Program-made: the position numbers and the translations under genes | In this document: piece by piece, positions 25,545-35,403 of the stretch | Position numbering within the stretch: the first letter of the stretch is position 1 | Layout: each line of letters opens with the position of its first letter | The notes under the pieces: generated by a model | The model's input: only the letters and a program-made list of their open reading frames with translations | Databases searched by the model: none | Told to the model about the DNA's origin: nothing | NCBI RefSeq assembly: GCF_005543295.1 | Contig: NZ_SRSG01000017.1 | Location: forward strand, 34,282 to 98,281 | DNA: 64,000 nt | Source: Halalkalirubrum salinum | GTDB lineage: Archaea > Halobacteriota > Halobacteria > Halobacteriales > Haloferacaceae | Direction of reading: 5' to 3'

Positions 25545-26576
25545 ATGGAAACGCGGAAAGTCCAGCGGCTCGGCCCGTCGACGCTCGCGATGACGCTCCC
25601 TGCGGAGTGGGCTCGCGAGCACGGCGTCAACAAAGGCGATGAAGTCTCGATCCGTCTTGGTGGGAAGGGAACACTCACCGTCCTCCCGAAGTCGGCGGAC
25701 ACCGAAGAGTCAGAAGCGATCATCAAGGCAGACAACCTCGACGCAGGGGCCCTAGAGCGGGCGATCGTCGCCCAGTACGTGCTCGGTCGGCGCGTGATTC
25801 ACGTCCGAAAAGAAAGCGGCGCGCTCGAAAGCGAACATATCAATGCGGTCTACCAGGCAGAGACACAGCTCATGGGTCTCGGGGTAATTGAGGAAACGCC
25901 TGAAGACATTTCGATCCGATGCTCGGTCGATCCCGAGGATTTCACCCTCAACAACCTTCTCGAGCGGCTCGAAAACACTGGTTCGACGATGCGCGGAGAG
26001 GCAATCAAGGCGATCGCCCACTCGAATCCCGACCTCGCCCAGCGTGCGTTGAACCGCGAACGACAGGCGAACAAGATCTTTGTCCTGTTGTTGCGGCTCA
26101 TCTTCACCGCTTACCAGAATCCGAACCTCTGTCGAGCGGTGGGATTGGAGTCGAGCTTCCCGCTCATTGGGTACCGATCGGTGGCGAAGAACCTCGAACT
26201 AACCGCAGACAACGCCGAAGACATCGCAGATATCGTCCTCGAAGCGGAGGGCAACTCCCTGGATGTCGACGACTCGACAATCCGACGGATCCGTGACTTT
26301 ACCGATCAGGTCGACGAGATCACGGCCCTGGCGGTGCGGGCAGTGGTCGAACGCGACTACGATCTGACCGTCGAGTGTCGCTACCGGTTCAAAGCGATCT
26401 CCGACAAAGAAGACGAGCTACTCAATGACCTCCCTGAGCTGTCGAACAACGAGCTACTGCAGGTCAGAGAGGTACTCGTGAGCCTCCAACAGACCGCCCA
26501 GTACGCGATGCGAAACGCCGAGATCGCAGCCAACCTCGCGCTGAACGAAGAGTCAGAACACGTCGAGATCATCTGA
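25545..26576 (+). CDS. phoU: Phosphate-uptake regulator (AbrB-type DNA-binding domain plus PhoU domains)
   Basis: A 343-residue regulator. The N-terminal about 45 residues form a SpoVT/AbrB swapped-hairpin domain (METRKVQRLGPSTLAMTLPA, EHGVNKGDEVSIRLGGKGTL), followed by two helical PhoU repeats (about 120-230 and 235-335) with IGYRSVAKNLELTADNAED and VSLQQTAQYAMRNAEIAAN. Haloarchaeal proteins of this type control phosphate-dependent genes; DNA binding plus PhoU suggests direct sensing. Start: ATG at 25545, as conserved. No pst transport genes are in the window. Confidence 0.9.
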   Translation: METRKVQRLGPSTLAMTLPAEWAREHGVNKGDEVSIRLGGKGTLTVLPKSADTEESEAIIKADNLDAGALERAIVAQYVLGRRVIHVRKESGALESEHINAVYQAETQLMGLGVIEETPEDISIRCSVDPEDFTLNNLLERLENTGSTMRGEAIKAIAHSNPDLAQRALNRERQANKIFVLLLRLIFTAYQNPNLCRAVGLESSFPLIGYRSVAKNLELTADNAEDIADIVLEAEGNSLDVDDSTIRRIRDFTDQVDEITALAVRAVVERDYDLTVECRYRFKAISDKEDELLNDLPELSNNELLQVREVLVSLQQTAQYAMRNAEIAANLALNEESEHVEII

Positions 26577-26599
26577 GCCGATCTGTACTAGTGGACGCA

Positions 26600-27076
26600 T
26601 CAGGTCGATCGTTTTACTTTTTCGAGCACTCGGACTGACTCGATCGCCGTCCCCGGATACTGGCCGTCAGCGTCTTTTTCTGCGGCTTTGACCATATCCC
26701 AGACGACGTTGAGTCCGGTCGTCACGCCTTCGAGGGCCTCCATTTCACAGCCCGTCTTACCGGTCGTCTCGACCGCGACAGTGGCGACGATTCGGTCGTC
26801 GTGGACATCAAACTCCGTGTCGACGTTCGTGATCGGGATCTGATGGCACATCGGAATCGTCTCCCAAGTGTGTTTAACCGCCTGGACCGCGCCGATCCGG
26901 GCCGTTGCGAGCACGTCACCCTTTGCGAGATCGTTCTCGCGAATTGCGTCGATCGTCGACGCCGACAGGAGAATCTCGCCGGCGGCGACCGCCCGTCGAG
27001 TCGTGTCCGGCTTCGACCCAACGTCGACCATGTTGACGCTCCCCGAATCGTCAGTGTGCGTAAGTTCGTCACTCAT
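26600..27076 (-). CDS. moaC: Cyclic pyranopterin monophosphate synthase
   Basis: A 158-residue MoaC that forms cyclic pyranopterin phosphate in molybdenum cofactor synthesis. It shows VNMVDVGSKPDTTRRAVAAG, the active-site LARIGAVQAVKHTWETIPMC HQ region (IPMCHQIPIT) and GKTGCEMEALEGVTTGLN. It overlaps by 8 nt with the end of the upstream NAD(P)HX gene and is likely co-transcribed with it. Confidence 0.95.
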   Translation of the reverse strand: MSDELTHTDDSGSVNMVDVGSKPDTTRRAVAAGEILLSASTIDAIRENDLAKGDVLATARIGAVQAVKHTWETIPMCHQIPITNVDTEFDVHDDRIVATVAVETTGKTGCEMEALEGVTTGLNVVWDMVKAAEKDADGQYPGTAIESVRVLEKVKRST

Positions 27077-28529
27077 CAGTGCGAAAAGCGTCCGGGACCC
27101 GATCGATTAAATCCGTCGCCACCAGTCCGGATCCGCGATCGTCGACAACAAGATCGCCCGCGCGACCGTTCACGTACGCCGCGATCGAGGCCGCCTCGAC
27201 CGCCGGTTCGAGACAGAACATCGACGCCGAAACCCCAGCGAGCACGTCGCCGGTTCCGCCGACGGTCATCGACGGATTCCCCGTCCGGTTGACGCGAGTC
27301 GTCTCGCCATCTGAGACGATATCATACGCACCTTTGAGGAGGATCGTGGCGTCGAGGCCGCGATCGGTCAGTTCACTCGCGAGATCGACGGCCGCATCCC
27401 GGCGCGAGCGCCAGGTGTCGCCGGGATCGTCGCCGCCCATCTTCTGGAACTCCCCGGCGTGTGGCGTACAGACGAGTTCGGAATCCGTGTCGAGGTCTGC
27501 AATGACAGCGAGTGCGTCAGCGTCGACGACTGCTTGGCCCGTATAGCTCGCAAGGAACGATCGCACAGCCGCCAGTGTGGTATCCCGTGCGCCCAACCCA
27601 GGACCAATAACCGTCACATCGGCCGTCTCTGCGGTCGCCCGGACCGTCTCGAGCGCAGTCGGTGTCAGGTGGTCACCCGGATACGAGCGGACGATCAGAT
27701 TCTCGGAGAATCCCTGGATCGTGTCTGCGATCGCACTCGGAACCACGAGATATGCGAGATCCGCCCCGGCACGAAGCGCTGCCTGGGCGGTTAACGCTGG
27801 AGCACCGGTATACGGACCGCCACCGACGACGGCGACTGTGCCGTGATCGCCTTTGTGGCTGTGCGATCGGCGCGCCTCTCGCTGGATGTCGCCGGGGCCG
27901 ACGAACGTTTCGGCGGCCGTCGGGATGCCGATGTCTGCGACGGTGACATCGGCGTCGATCGACGTGAGTCCGGGCTTCATGTCGTGAAAGGTCACGACGG
28001 CGTCAGCGTCGATCGCTCGGCCCGCGGCCTCGCCGGTGTCGGGATCGAGCCCGGTCGGAACGTCAACTGAGACGACCGTCGCGTCGGCGGCGTTGATCGC
28101 GCTGACGGCGCTCGCTTCCGGCTCACGTAGTTCGCCCGCGACGCCAGTACCCAGTATTGCATCGACGATGACGTCGGCATCATCAAGCGCGAGTGAGTCG
28201 ATCGCGGTACTGTCGCGGATCGTTCGCGTCGAGAGTTCGGCGCGATCGAGTGCCTCCCAGTTCTCGCGGGCGATGTCGGTCCCGATACGTTCTGGACGAC
28301 CGAGGAGAACGGTTTCAACATCGTACGCCGAGAGAAACCGCGCGGCGACGAACGCGTCACCGCCGTTGTTGCCGCGACCACAGCAAAGGACGACCCACGA
28401 TCCAGGTTCAGCGTGGTCTTTAATTGCCGTCGCGACAGCGTTGCCGCTCGATTCCATCAGCTGTTTCCGGGGAACCCCGAGCGCGGCCGCGTTCGCATCG
28501 ACCGCAGCCATTCTGCCAGCACTGATCAT
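27069..28529 (-). CDS. nnrD: Bifunctional NAD(P)H-hydrate epimerase/dehydratase
   Basis: A 486-residue repair enzyme for damaged NAD(P)H. The N-terminal YjeF_N epimerase domain (about 1-210) has CGRGNNGGDAFVAARFL and VDVPTGLDPDTGEAAG. The C-terminal ADP-dependent dehydratase domain (ribokinase-like fold, about 220-480) has GDHGTVAVVGGGPYTGAPAL, CTPHAGEFQKM and SMTVGGTGDVLAGV. Start: ATG at 28529 in MISAGRMAAVDANAAALG; a much longer frame upstream overlaps aroA antisense to nothing conserved and is rejected. Confidence 0.93.
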   Translation of the reverse strand: MISAGRMAAVDANAAALGVPRKQLMESSGNAVATAIKDHAEPGSWVVLCCGRGNNGGDAFVAARFLSAYDVETVLLGRPERIGTDIARENWEALDRAELSTRTIRDSTAIDSLALDDADVIVDAILGTGVAGELREPEASAVSAINAADATVVSVDVPTGLDPDTGEAAGRAIDADAVVTFHDMKPGLTSIDADVTVADIGIPTAAETFVGPGDIQREARRSHSHKGDHGTVAVVGGGPYTGAPALTAQAALRAGADLAYLVVPSAIADTIQGFSENLIVRSYPGDHLTPTALETVRATAETADVTVIGPGLGARDTTLAAVRSFLASYTGQAVVDADALAVIADLDTDSELVCTPHAGEFQKMGGDDPGDTWRSRRDAAVDLASELTDRGLDATILLKGAYDIVSDGETTRVNRTGNPSMTVGGTGDVLAGVSASMFCLEPAVEAASIAAYVNGRAGDLVVDDRGSGLVATDLIDRVPDAFRTDE

Positions 28530-28554
28530 ACACGCGGATTCGATGGGCAGGTGG

Positions 28555-29895
28555 TTAAGCGTACGTTGACTGCGACACGTCCACACCGAGGTCTTCGAGC
28601 ACTGCAAAGAACGCAGGGAACGAGACGTCAACGTGCTCGGCACCAGTGATAGTTGTGGGCCCCGTTGCGACGAGTCCGGCGATCGCGAGCGACATAATGA
28701 TGCGGTGGTCGTGATAGCCGTCGACCGTCGCACCGTGGAGATCGCTTTCGCCGCCGTGGATTGTCAGCGAGTCCTCGGTTTCAGTGACCGATGCGCCCAT
28801 CCGTTCGAGTTCGGTTGCCATCGCGGCCACGCGATCGGTCTCTTTCAGACGAACGTGCGCACAGTTTTCGATGACCGTCTCGCCGTCGGCAACCGCGCCG
28901 AGCGCCGCGATCGTCGGCAAGAGATCGGGGGTGTTTCCCACGTCGACAGTCGTTCCAGACAACGAAGATCGCTCGATCGTAATCTCGCCTGCCTCGCGGT
29001 CCCAAGAGATCGACGCGCCCATCCGTTCGAGGATTTCCACAATCGCGCTGTCACCCTGTGCGCTCGGATACGCACCCTCGACGATGACTGCCTGGTCGGG
29101 CGCTGCGGCGATCGCCCCTGCGGCTAAAAGATACGACATCGACGAGAAATCGCCGGGAACGTGGTAGCTCCCGCCAGCCGGCTCGTAGGCCTGTCCGCCC
29201 GCCACTGAAAAGCCGTCCGCACCTGCAGATCGAACGCCACCAGCGCCGGTCGCCCCGATCGGCTCGGCGGTGATACCAAAGTCCGCCAGTACTTCGAGGG
29301 TGATGTCGACGTACGGCGCGGATTTGAGTTCGGTCGTCAATTCGATCTCGATCCCGTCTGCTGTGACGGCACCTGCCATGAGAAGCGCCGAGATGTATTG
29401 CGAGGAGACGTCGCCGGGGATCGACACCTCGCCGCCTGCGAGCGGGCCCTTGATCGCGAGCGGTGCCTGGCCGTTCGCCCGAGTGCTCTCGGCGCGGACG
29501 CCGAGATCCGACAGCGCGTCCAACAGCGGCCCGTGCGGGCGCGATCGCAGGGACTCGTCGCCGGTGAGGACGGTGATTCCGTCGGCCAGCGCCGCGGCAG
29601 CCGTGACGAGCCGTGTTGTTGTCCCGCTGTTCGCACAGTCGATCACGTCCGCAGGGACGGCAGGCTCGCCCGCGAAGCCGTCGATCGAGAGCGGTCCCTC
29701 GTCCGTGCGATCGACCTGCCCGCCGAAGGCCTCGACCGCCCGCATCGTGGCCTGGGTGTCTGCGCTGTCGAGAAAGCCGTGGACGGTCGCGCCGTCGCTG
29801 TAGCCGGCTGCGAGAATCGCCCGATGGGTGTAGCTCTTCGACGGCGGTGCTCGAACCCTCCCTTCGACCACTGATGGAGTGACTTCCGCGTTCAT
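28555..29895 (-). CDS. aroA: 3-phosphoshikimate 1-carboxyvinyltransferase (EPSP synthase)
   Basis: A 446-residue enzyme of the shikimate pathway. The signature [14 protein letters not shown], the [14 protein letters not shown] region (LxNxGT) and [17 protein letters not shown] are present, with the C-terminal [16 protein letters not shown] containing the catalytic residues. The length is usual. tyrA is about 3 kb away on the other strand; other shikimate genes are absent from the window. Confidence 0.95.
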   Translation of the reverse strand: MNAEVTPSVVEGRVRAPPSKSYTHRAILAAGYSDGATVHGFLDSADTQATMRAVEAFGGQVDRTDEGPLSIDGFAGEPAVPADVIDCANSGTTTRLVTAAAALADGITVLTGDESLRSRPHGPLLDALSDLGVRAESTRANGQAPLAIKGPLAGGEVSIPGDVSSQYISALLMAGAVTADGIEIELTTELKSAPYVDITLEVLADFGITAEPIGATGAGGVRSAGADGFSVAGGQAYEPAGGSYHVPGDFSSMSYLLAAGAIAAAPDQAVIVEGAYPSAQGDSAIVEILERMGASISWDREAGEITIERSSLSGTTVDVGNTPDLLPTIAALGAVADGETVIENCAHVRLKETDRVAAMATELERMGASVTETEDSLTIHGGESDLHGATVDGYHDHRIIMSLAIAGLVATGPTTITGAEHVDVSFPAFFAVLEDLGVDVSQSTYA

Positions 29896-30038
29896 ATCCG
29901 ATCGTCTCTCCGTATCCGTATGAGACTACCGAAGCCGGGAAGTATCTGCGTGGACCGATCTCTCGGATTTGGGACTCTCTGCGTGGATCGATCGCCGCTA
30001 TGCTAACCAATTAGAGGGTCAATCACCAACTTTGCGAT

Positions 30039-31214
30039 ATGCAGCCCGATCTTTCGCGTCTAGACGAATACCTATCCGATCGTGACATCGACGGCTACCT
30101 CGTCGACGCTGCGAGCAGCGACTCGACCCAGCGATACCTCTCGGGATTTGATGCACCCGATCCATTCGTCACCCTCTACGCTGACGGTGCGGTCCACCTG
30201 CTCGTGTCTGGATTGGAGTACGGCCGAGCGAAGTCCGAAAGCCACGCGGCCACGGTCGTCCGGCCAGCCGAGTTCGGCCTCGAGGAGTATCGCGAGGAGT
30301 ACGGCACGGCAGGAGCACGCGATCGCGTCCGCGCAGACTTCGTTGCCGACCACGGCGTCAGTTCGGTCGCGGTTCCTGAGCGGTTCCCCGTCGGTGCCGC
30401 AGACGGACTCCGCGAACAGGGCGTCGAGGTAGCCGTCGATTCCTCAGACGTGATCACAGAGATCCGATCGGTCAAAACCGACGCAGAACTCGATCACGTC
30501 CGCGTCGCCCAGCGGGCCAACGAGGCCGCGATGGCCGCGGCTGAGGCGTTGCTTGCGGCCGCTGCCGTCGAAGACGGACAGCTCGTTCACGAGGACGAAC
30601 CGCTCACGAGCGAACGAGTCAAGACTGCGATCGAGATCGCACTGCTCGAACACGGCTGTGCGCTCGATGAGACGATCGTCGCCTGCGGCGCAGACGCCGC
30701 GGATCCGCACAACCGCGGGAGCGGCCCATTGCAGGCCGGTGAGCCGATCATTATCGACATTTTCCCACGCGACAAATCCACGAAGTATCACTCGGACATG
30801 ACCCGGACGTTCTGTAAGGGCGAGCCGACCGAGACCGCCAAAGAGTGGTACGAGCTAACCGAAGCAGCGCTCGACGCTGCGCTGGCGGCGATCGAGCCGG
30901 GTGCGACGGGTGCGGACGTCCACGCTGCTGCCTGCGAAGTGTATGAAGACGCCGGCCTGCCGACGTTCCGAACCGATCCGACCACCGAAGTCGGATTTAT
31001 TCACAGCACCGGCCACGGAGTCGGGCTCGACGTGCATGAGAAGCCCGGGTTGAATCCTCGCGGCGAGGAGCTACAGCCCGGACAGGTCATCACGATCGAA
31101 CCCGGCCTCTACGATCCTGATGTGGGCGGAGTCAGAATCGAGGATATCGTTTTTGTCACGGAAGACGGCTACGAGAATATCACCGACTATCCGGTCGAGT
31201 TCGTTGTCGAGTGA
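30039..31214 (+). CDS. M24 family metallopeptidase (Xaa-Pro aminopeptidase-like)
   Basis: A 391-residue pita-bread peptidase. The N-terminal creatinase-like domain spans about 1-135. The catalytic domain has the five metal ligands: Asp/Asp in IIDIFPRDKSTKYHSDMT, His in HSTGHGVGLDVHEKPG, Glu in ITIEPGLYDPDVGG and Glu in VRIEDIVFVTEDG. It removes N-terminal residues before proline, or cleaves Xaa-Pro dipeptides; acts in the cytosol. Start: ATG at 30039 (MQPDLSRLDEYL). Confidence 0.9.
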   Translation: MQPDLSRLDEYLSDRDIDGYLVDAASSDSTQRYLSGFDAPDPFVTLYADGAVHLLVSGLEYGRAKSESHAATVVRPAEFGLEEYREEYGTAGARDRVRADFVADHGVSSVAVPERFPVGAADGLREQGVEVAVDSSDVITEIRSVKTDAELDHVRVAQRANEAAMAAAEALLAAAAVEDGQLVHEDEPLTSERVKTAIEIALLEHGCALDETIVACGADAADPHNRGSGPLQAGEPIIIDIFPRDKSTKYHSDMTRTFCKGEPTETAKEWYELTEAALDAALAAIEPGATGADVHAAACEVYEDAGLPTFRTDPTTEVGFIHSTGHGVGLDVHEKPGLNPRGEELQPGQVITIEPGLYDPDVGGVRIEDIVFVTEDGYENITDYPVEFVVE

Positions 31215-31332
31215 CTAACAGCAGCGAACGCGTCTCGAAAGTGAGCCACAGTAACGGACGCGTCCCCAAAGATACCCCCCACGGGCAACCGGGAACGCAA
31301 CCGGTTTGACCCTCTCCGGATAACCGCAGACA

Positions 31333-32505
31333 GTGAACTGGCGGTACCGGCACACAGCGCTTGTCCTCTGTACACTCGCGTTCTTCGCGACGATGGTCGC
31401 TCGGTTGGTGATAAGCCCGGTCGTCTCGTTGATCGGCACCGAGTTCACGGTGTCGAACGGCCTCGTTGGGCTTGCGCTCTCGGCAATGTGGTTCGCCTAC
31501 GCGCTTTCGCAGTTTCCAAGCGGCATCCTCGGCGATCGTCTCGGCGAACGCACGGTCATTCTCACCGCAGTCGGCCTCACCGCGGTGTCCAGCCTGCTGT
31601 TAGCGGTGTCACCGACGTTCAACGCCTTCTTTGCGTTCGCGATCGTCCTCGGAGCCGGGGCGGGACTGCACTACAGCGTCGCGACGACGTTTCTCTCCCG
31701 GCAGTACGACAACATCGGCCGGGCGATCGGCTTTCACGTCGCTGGCGGTCCCGCCGCTGGGCTGCTCGCACCGGTGTTGGCTGCAGCCGTCGCAGCGCGG
31801 TACGGCTGGCGCGAAGCGTTGTTCCTCGGAACTGTCGTTGCGGTCCCCGTGTTCATCCTGTTTGCGTGGAAGATTCGCCCGACAGAGCCACGTCGCCCCG
31901 AGCAGCCAATCGGCGAACGCTTTCGGCTTGGTCCGCTCGTCGAGTTACTCTCACGTCCGGAGATCATCTATACGACGATCCTGGCAGTGCTGGGTGCATT
32001 CTCTTGGCAGGCGACCGCCTCGTGGCTGCCGACCTTTCTTTCGACCCATCATGGGCTCTCGACGCCAATGGCAAGCGTGTTATTCTCGGCGTATTTCGTG
32101 ATCCACGGCGCAACCCAGCCGATCACGGGCTGGCTGTCCGATCGCTTCTCTCGAGACGCTGCCGCAATGATCACAATGAGTGTCGGAATCGTCGGCTATG
32201 CCGGGATCGTCCTCGCTGACGGACTGTTGCAGGTCGCCGTGGCGATTCCGCTCGTCGGCTTAGCGATGAGCTGGGGTGCGCCGGTCCAATCGCGCTTTAT
32301 TGACCGCCTTTCAGACGCCGAGCGAAACGCCGGCTTTGGGCTCGTTCGAACCGTCTACATGACGGTTGGTGCAAGTGGAAGCGGGGTCATCGGCGCGCTC
32401 TCGGAGTGGTTCGGCTGGGGGGTCGCGTTCGGAGCGATCGCCGCCGTGCTCTCTATTGGCTTTTTAATCCTGCTTGCGAACCGCACGCTTCGGCTGGGGT
32501 TGTAG
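31333..32505 (+). CDS. MFS transporter
   Basis: A 390-residue major facilitator with 12 spans. It shows SALLGLALSAMWFAYALSQ-like TM2 sequence, the motif GILGDRLGERTVIL between TM2 and TM3 and GWLSDRFSRDAAAMI in the second bundle. The start is GTG at 31333 (MNWRYRHTALVLC), which leaves a short basic N-terminus before TM1. The substrate is unknown. The upstream gap holds only an imperfect GCGTCYC repeat. Confidence 0.85.
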   Translation: MNWRYRHTALVLCTLAFFATMVARLVISPVVSLIGTEFTVSNGLVGLALSAMWFAYALSQFPSGILGDRLGERTVILTAVGLTAVSSLLLAVSPTFNAFFAFAIVLGAGAGLHYSVATTFLSRQYDNIGRAIGFHVAGGPAAGLLAPVLAAAVAARYGWREALFLGTVVAVPVFILFAWKIRPTEPRRPEQPIGERFRLGPLVELLSRPEIIYTTILAVLGAFSWQATASWLPTFLSTHHGLSTPMASVLFSAYFVIHGATQPITGWLSDRFSRDAAAMITMSVGIVGYAGIVLADGLLQVAVAIPLVGLAMSWGAPVQSRFIDRLSDAERNAGFGLVRTVYMTVGASGSGVIGALSEWFGWGVAFGAIAAVLSIGFLILLANRTLRLGL

Positions 32506-32562
32506 CTGCCCTGTGCGCCGCGCGGTCGAAAGACACTCTTTCAGCTACGTGCTACCTGAGAT

Positions 32563-32925
32563 ATGAGTCGAGAGGACGGAACTGCGAAGACAGTCGCCGT
32601 GATCGCCACCGCCCCGGAGGGCGTTCAAAAGTACACTGCACACATCTCCGTGGATGCGGGCGGCTCGATCGCCGCGGTCGATGCGGGTGCGCTCGAACGC
32701 TTCTTTGAGGTCGTCGAAGGCGGCTCCGGGTCGGCGTTCGCTCGCGTCCGGGCTGTCGACATGACCGGCGAGGCCCGAAACCTCGAGGGCGAAGATCCCC
32801 TGTTTTCGGTGACATTCGACGAGCCTGTCGCCGCCGAGTCGATCTCGCTACGATTCGAGACGCTTGTTGGCCACGACGGCGAGACGATCCCGACCGAATC
32901 GGTCCGCTTCGAGGTCGTCGACTGA
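32563..32925 (+). CDS. Small beta-rich protein of unknown function
   Basis: A 120-residue protein with alternating strands (TVAVIATAPEGVQKYTAHIS, SVTFDEPVAAESISLRFETL) and no cysteine, signal peptide or membrane span. The strand order loosely recalls cohesin-like beta-sandwich domains found in haloarchaea, but that is only an impression. It sits 60 bp before tyrA in the same direction and may share its transcript. Confidence 0.55.
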   Translation: MSREDGTAKTVAVIATAPEGVQKYTAHISVDAGGSIAAVDAGALERFFEVVEGGSGSAFARVRAVDMTGEARNLEGEDPLFSVTFDEPVAAESISLRFETLVGHDGETIPTESVRFEVVD

Positions 32926-32985
32926 TGCTTTCAGCCCGCGTCTCTTCACCGAACGGCTTTTGCTCGATCGACCGCACGAACGGGT

Positions 32986-33741
32986 ATGGAACTGCTCGTT
33001 GTCGGTGCCGGCGAGATGGGCCGATGGCTCGCCGATACTGTCGAACTCCCAATCGCGTTCGCGGATCTCGATCAGTCGATCGCCGCTGATGCCGCCGCGA
33101 GTCGCCCAGACGCACGCGCTGTCGATCCCGAGACCGACGAGCGGTTCGCCGCAGTGTGTCTCGCAGTGCCGATCTCGGCGGTCGAGTCGGCGATCGAGGC
33201 GTACGCGCCAAATGCGGCCGACGCGATCTTTGACATCTCTGGAGTGATGACCCCCGCGGTCGAGGCAATGGACGAGTTCGCGGCCGATCTCGAACGCGCG
33301 AGCTATCACCCGCTTTTTGCGCCGCCGCGCGTTCCAGGAAACATCGCGGCAGTGTCGCACGCGATCGGGCCAACCCTCGAAGTCGTTTCCGCGGATTTCG
33401 AGGCCGCCGGCAACACCGTCTTTGAGACAACACCCGAGGAGCACGATCGGGCGATGGAGAGCGTGCAGGCGGCTGCCCACGCGGCAATTTTGTCGTACGC
33501 GCTGGCCACAGAGAACGTCCGCGCAGAGTTTTCGACACCCGTCTCAAAGCGCCTCGGCGGACTCGTCGGCACGGTCACTGAAGGCTCGCCGGACGTGTAC
33601 GCCGAGATCCAGTCGGCGTTTTCGGGGGCCGATCGGGTCGCAGAGGCGGCCGCCGAGATCGCAACCGCCGATCGCGATCGGTTTGTCGAGCTGTATCGAA
33701 ACGCAGGTACCGACACGGCGGCTCGACAGAGACATGACTGA
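32986..33741 (+). CDS. tyrA: Prephenate dehydrogenase
   Basis: A 251-residue enzyme giving 4-hydroxyphenylpyruvate for tyrosine. It shows the NAD-binding LLVVGAGEMGRWLADTV, a strand AAVCLAVPISAVESAI, DISGVMTPAVEAMDEF (the conserved S/G turn) and the substrate-site H in YHPLFAPPRVPGN. The protein is short because no ACT domain or chorismate mutase is fused, as in many archaea. Start: ATG at 32986. Confidence 0.92.
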   Translation: MELLVVGAGEMGRWLADTVELPIAFADLDQSIAADAAASRPDARAVDPETDERFAAVCLAVPISAVESAIEAYAPNAADAIFDISGVMTPAVEAMDEFAADLERASYHPLFAPPRVPGNIAAVSHAIGPTLEVVSADFEAAGNTVFETTPEEHDRAMESVQAAAHAAILSYALATENVRAEFSTPVSKRLGGLVGTVTEGSPDVYAEIQSAFSGADRVAEAAAEIATADRDRFVELYRNAGTDTAARQRHD

Positions 33742-33777
33742 CGGACAACCAGCGCTCGCACTACCTGGTGAGCAACG

Positions 33778-35331
33778 ATGATCGACAGGGAGGCCGTCCG
33801 ATCGAACGCCAAATACCTCCGACGAGTCAGACCGATCGACCCAGAAGAGATCGCCGAGTACATCGAGGGCTACCCGCACCCGGCGGTCGTCCGCCAGACA
33901 CTCCGGGAGGAGGCGTTCGATCTCGGGTTGTGCGAACGCGAAGACGGGACGTTCGTTCCCGTCGACGAGGAGCCACTGCCCGCGCAGGGGTGGTCCCCAA
34001 CCGCGTTCCCCGAAGAGTACGCGTTCGCACTCGAGGACCTCCTCGTCGACGCCTACGGCGCGAACTGGCACGTCGGCGACAGCGGCGATCGCCTGCGAGC
34101 AGCGATCCGGCGGCTCAAAGCGGACTACTACTTCGGCAACGACGTCGAGTACGACGCGGTCGCCGCCCACGGCTACGCGATCTACCACCTGCCGGATTAC
34201 TACGCCGTGATCGGCTACGTGCTTGAGACGATCGCCGAGCGCGGCTTGCTCCCGAAACGCCTGCGGGTTCTCGACGTGGGTGCGGGGTCCGGCGGGCCGG
34301 CGCTGGGACTCGCCGACTACGTCGGGGAGGACGTGCTCATCGAGTACCACGCGATCGAACCCAGCGCTGCCGCCGGCGGGTTGAAACGATTGCTCGAAGA
34401 GACCGGACGAAACGTTCACACAAAGGTCCACGAGACGACGATTGAGTCGTTCTCTCCTGAGTCGATCGAGTCGATCGACTCGACTGATTTGAGCGAGAAG
34501 ACTAACTCGATCGAGCCAGCCGATCGTGAGGAGTCCGGAGCCGAGACGGACGGACCCTTCGACCTCATCCTCTTTGGAAACGTCTTGAGCGAACTCGACG
34601 ATCCGGCCGCTGCGGTCGAGCGATCGCTCTCATGGCTCGCCTCCGAGGGCTCGCTCATCGCCTTCGAGCCGGCAGATCTGAACACCGCGACTGGCCTTCG
34701 AGAGGTCGAGCGCGCAGTCGCGCCACCGGATGGCGACGTAACCGTCTATGCGCCGACCCTGCGACTGTGGGATGGGATGGGGCCGAGCGATCGCGGCTGG
34801 TCCTTCGACGTTCGTGACGACTTGGCGGTCCCACCGTTCCAGCAGCGGTTGGCCGACGGTTCGACAGATGGCTCTGACCACGGTGACAAATTGGCCGGCG
34901 GCGACGAGTCCGACGACACTGGTCCGGAGGCGTACATCAACACCGACGTGCAGTTCGCCTACAGCGTTCTGCGGACTGACGGCGAGCGTCGGTTCCAAGT
35001 GCGATCGAACCCACGGCGCTACGCACGGATGGCCGACATGGAATCACACGTCACCGATCGCATCGACCTCCTTTCGGTGAAGCTGAGCCACGATCTCACC
35101 GACGGCTCTGCGGATCGAAACGCCCTGTTCAAGATCGGCGATGGGAGTCAAAAGCTCGAACACTACGCGGTGCTCACACGAGAAACGACGTTGAACAGCG
35201 ATCTGCAGGCGGCTGCGTACGGCTCCGTGTTGGCGTTCGAAAATGTCCTCGTTCTCTGGAACGATGACGAGGGAGCGTACAACCTCGTCGTTGACGATGA
35301 GACGATTGTCGAGGCGATCGCCGGACGGTAG
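33778..35331 (+). CDS. Rsm22-like (mitoribosomal small-subunit) methyltransferase
   Basis: A 517-residue protein. Residues about 145-310 form a SAM fold: LRVLDVGAGSGGPALGLADY, EYHAIEPSAAAGG, FDLILFGNVLSELDDPAAAV and SLIAFEPADLNTATGLREVE. The GNVLSEL and EP motifs typify the Rsm22 family. A low-complexity Ser/Asp/Glu insert (about 235-258) lies inside the fold. The C-terminal part (TDVQFAYSVLRTDG) is the family's second domain. The four-cysteine cluster seen in many Rsm22 proteins is not apparent, so activity is uncertain. Confidence 0.8.
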   Translation: MIDREAVRSNAKYLRRVRPIDPEEIAEYIEGYPHPAVVRQTLREEAFDLGLCEREDGTFVPVDEEPLPAQGWSPTAFPEEYAFALEDLLVDAYGANWHVGDSGDRLRAAIRRLKADYYFGNDVEYDAVAAHGYAIYHLPDYYAVIGYVLETIAERGLLPKRLRVLDVGAGSGGPALGLADYVGEDVLIEYHAIEPSAAAGGLKRLLEETGRNVHTKVHETTIESFSPESIESIDSTDLSEKTNSIEPADREESGAETDGPFDLILFGNVLSELDDPAAAVERSLSWLASEGSLIAFEPADLNTATGLREVERAVAPPDGDVTVYAPTLRLWDGMGPSDRGWSFDVRDDLAVPPFQQRLADGSTDGSDHGDKLAGGDESDDTGPEAYINTDVQFAYSVLRTDGERRFQVRSNPRRYARMADMESHVTDRIDLLSVKLSHDLTDGSADRNALFKIGDGSQKLEHYAVLTRETTLNSDLQAAAYGSVLAFENVLVLWNDDEGAYNLVVDDETIVEAIAGR

Positions 35332-35403
35332 CGATATCCGACAGCTACTCGAGCCACCTATGCAGGCGTCGGGTTCATACCAGTAGAACCCCTAGATGTG
35401 GGT

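Noticed and set aside
27069..28733. Upstream extension of the NAD(P)H-hydrate gene into aroA
   Set aside because: The extra 68 residues overlap aroA and are not conserved; the ATG at 28529 gives the family N-terminus.
29941..29990. Imperfect repeat TCTGCGTGGA-CGATC (33 bp apart) upstream of aroA
   Set aside because: Only two diverged copies, no overlap with a gene end; too weak to claim.
31215..31290. Imperfect GCGTCYC/CAAAG repeat after the M24 peptidase gene
   Set aside because: Two poorly matched copies; it resembles the stop-codon repeats in place but not in quality.
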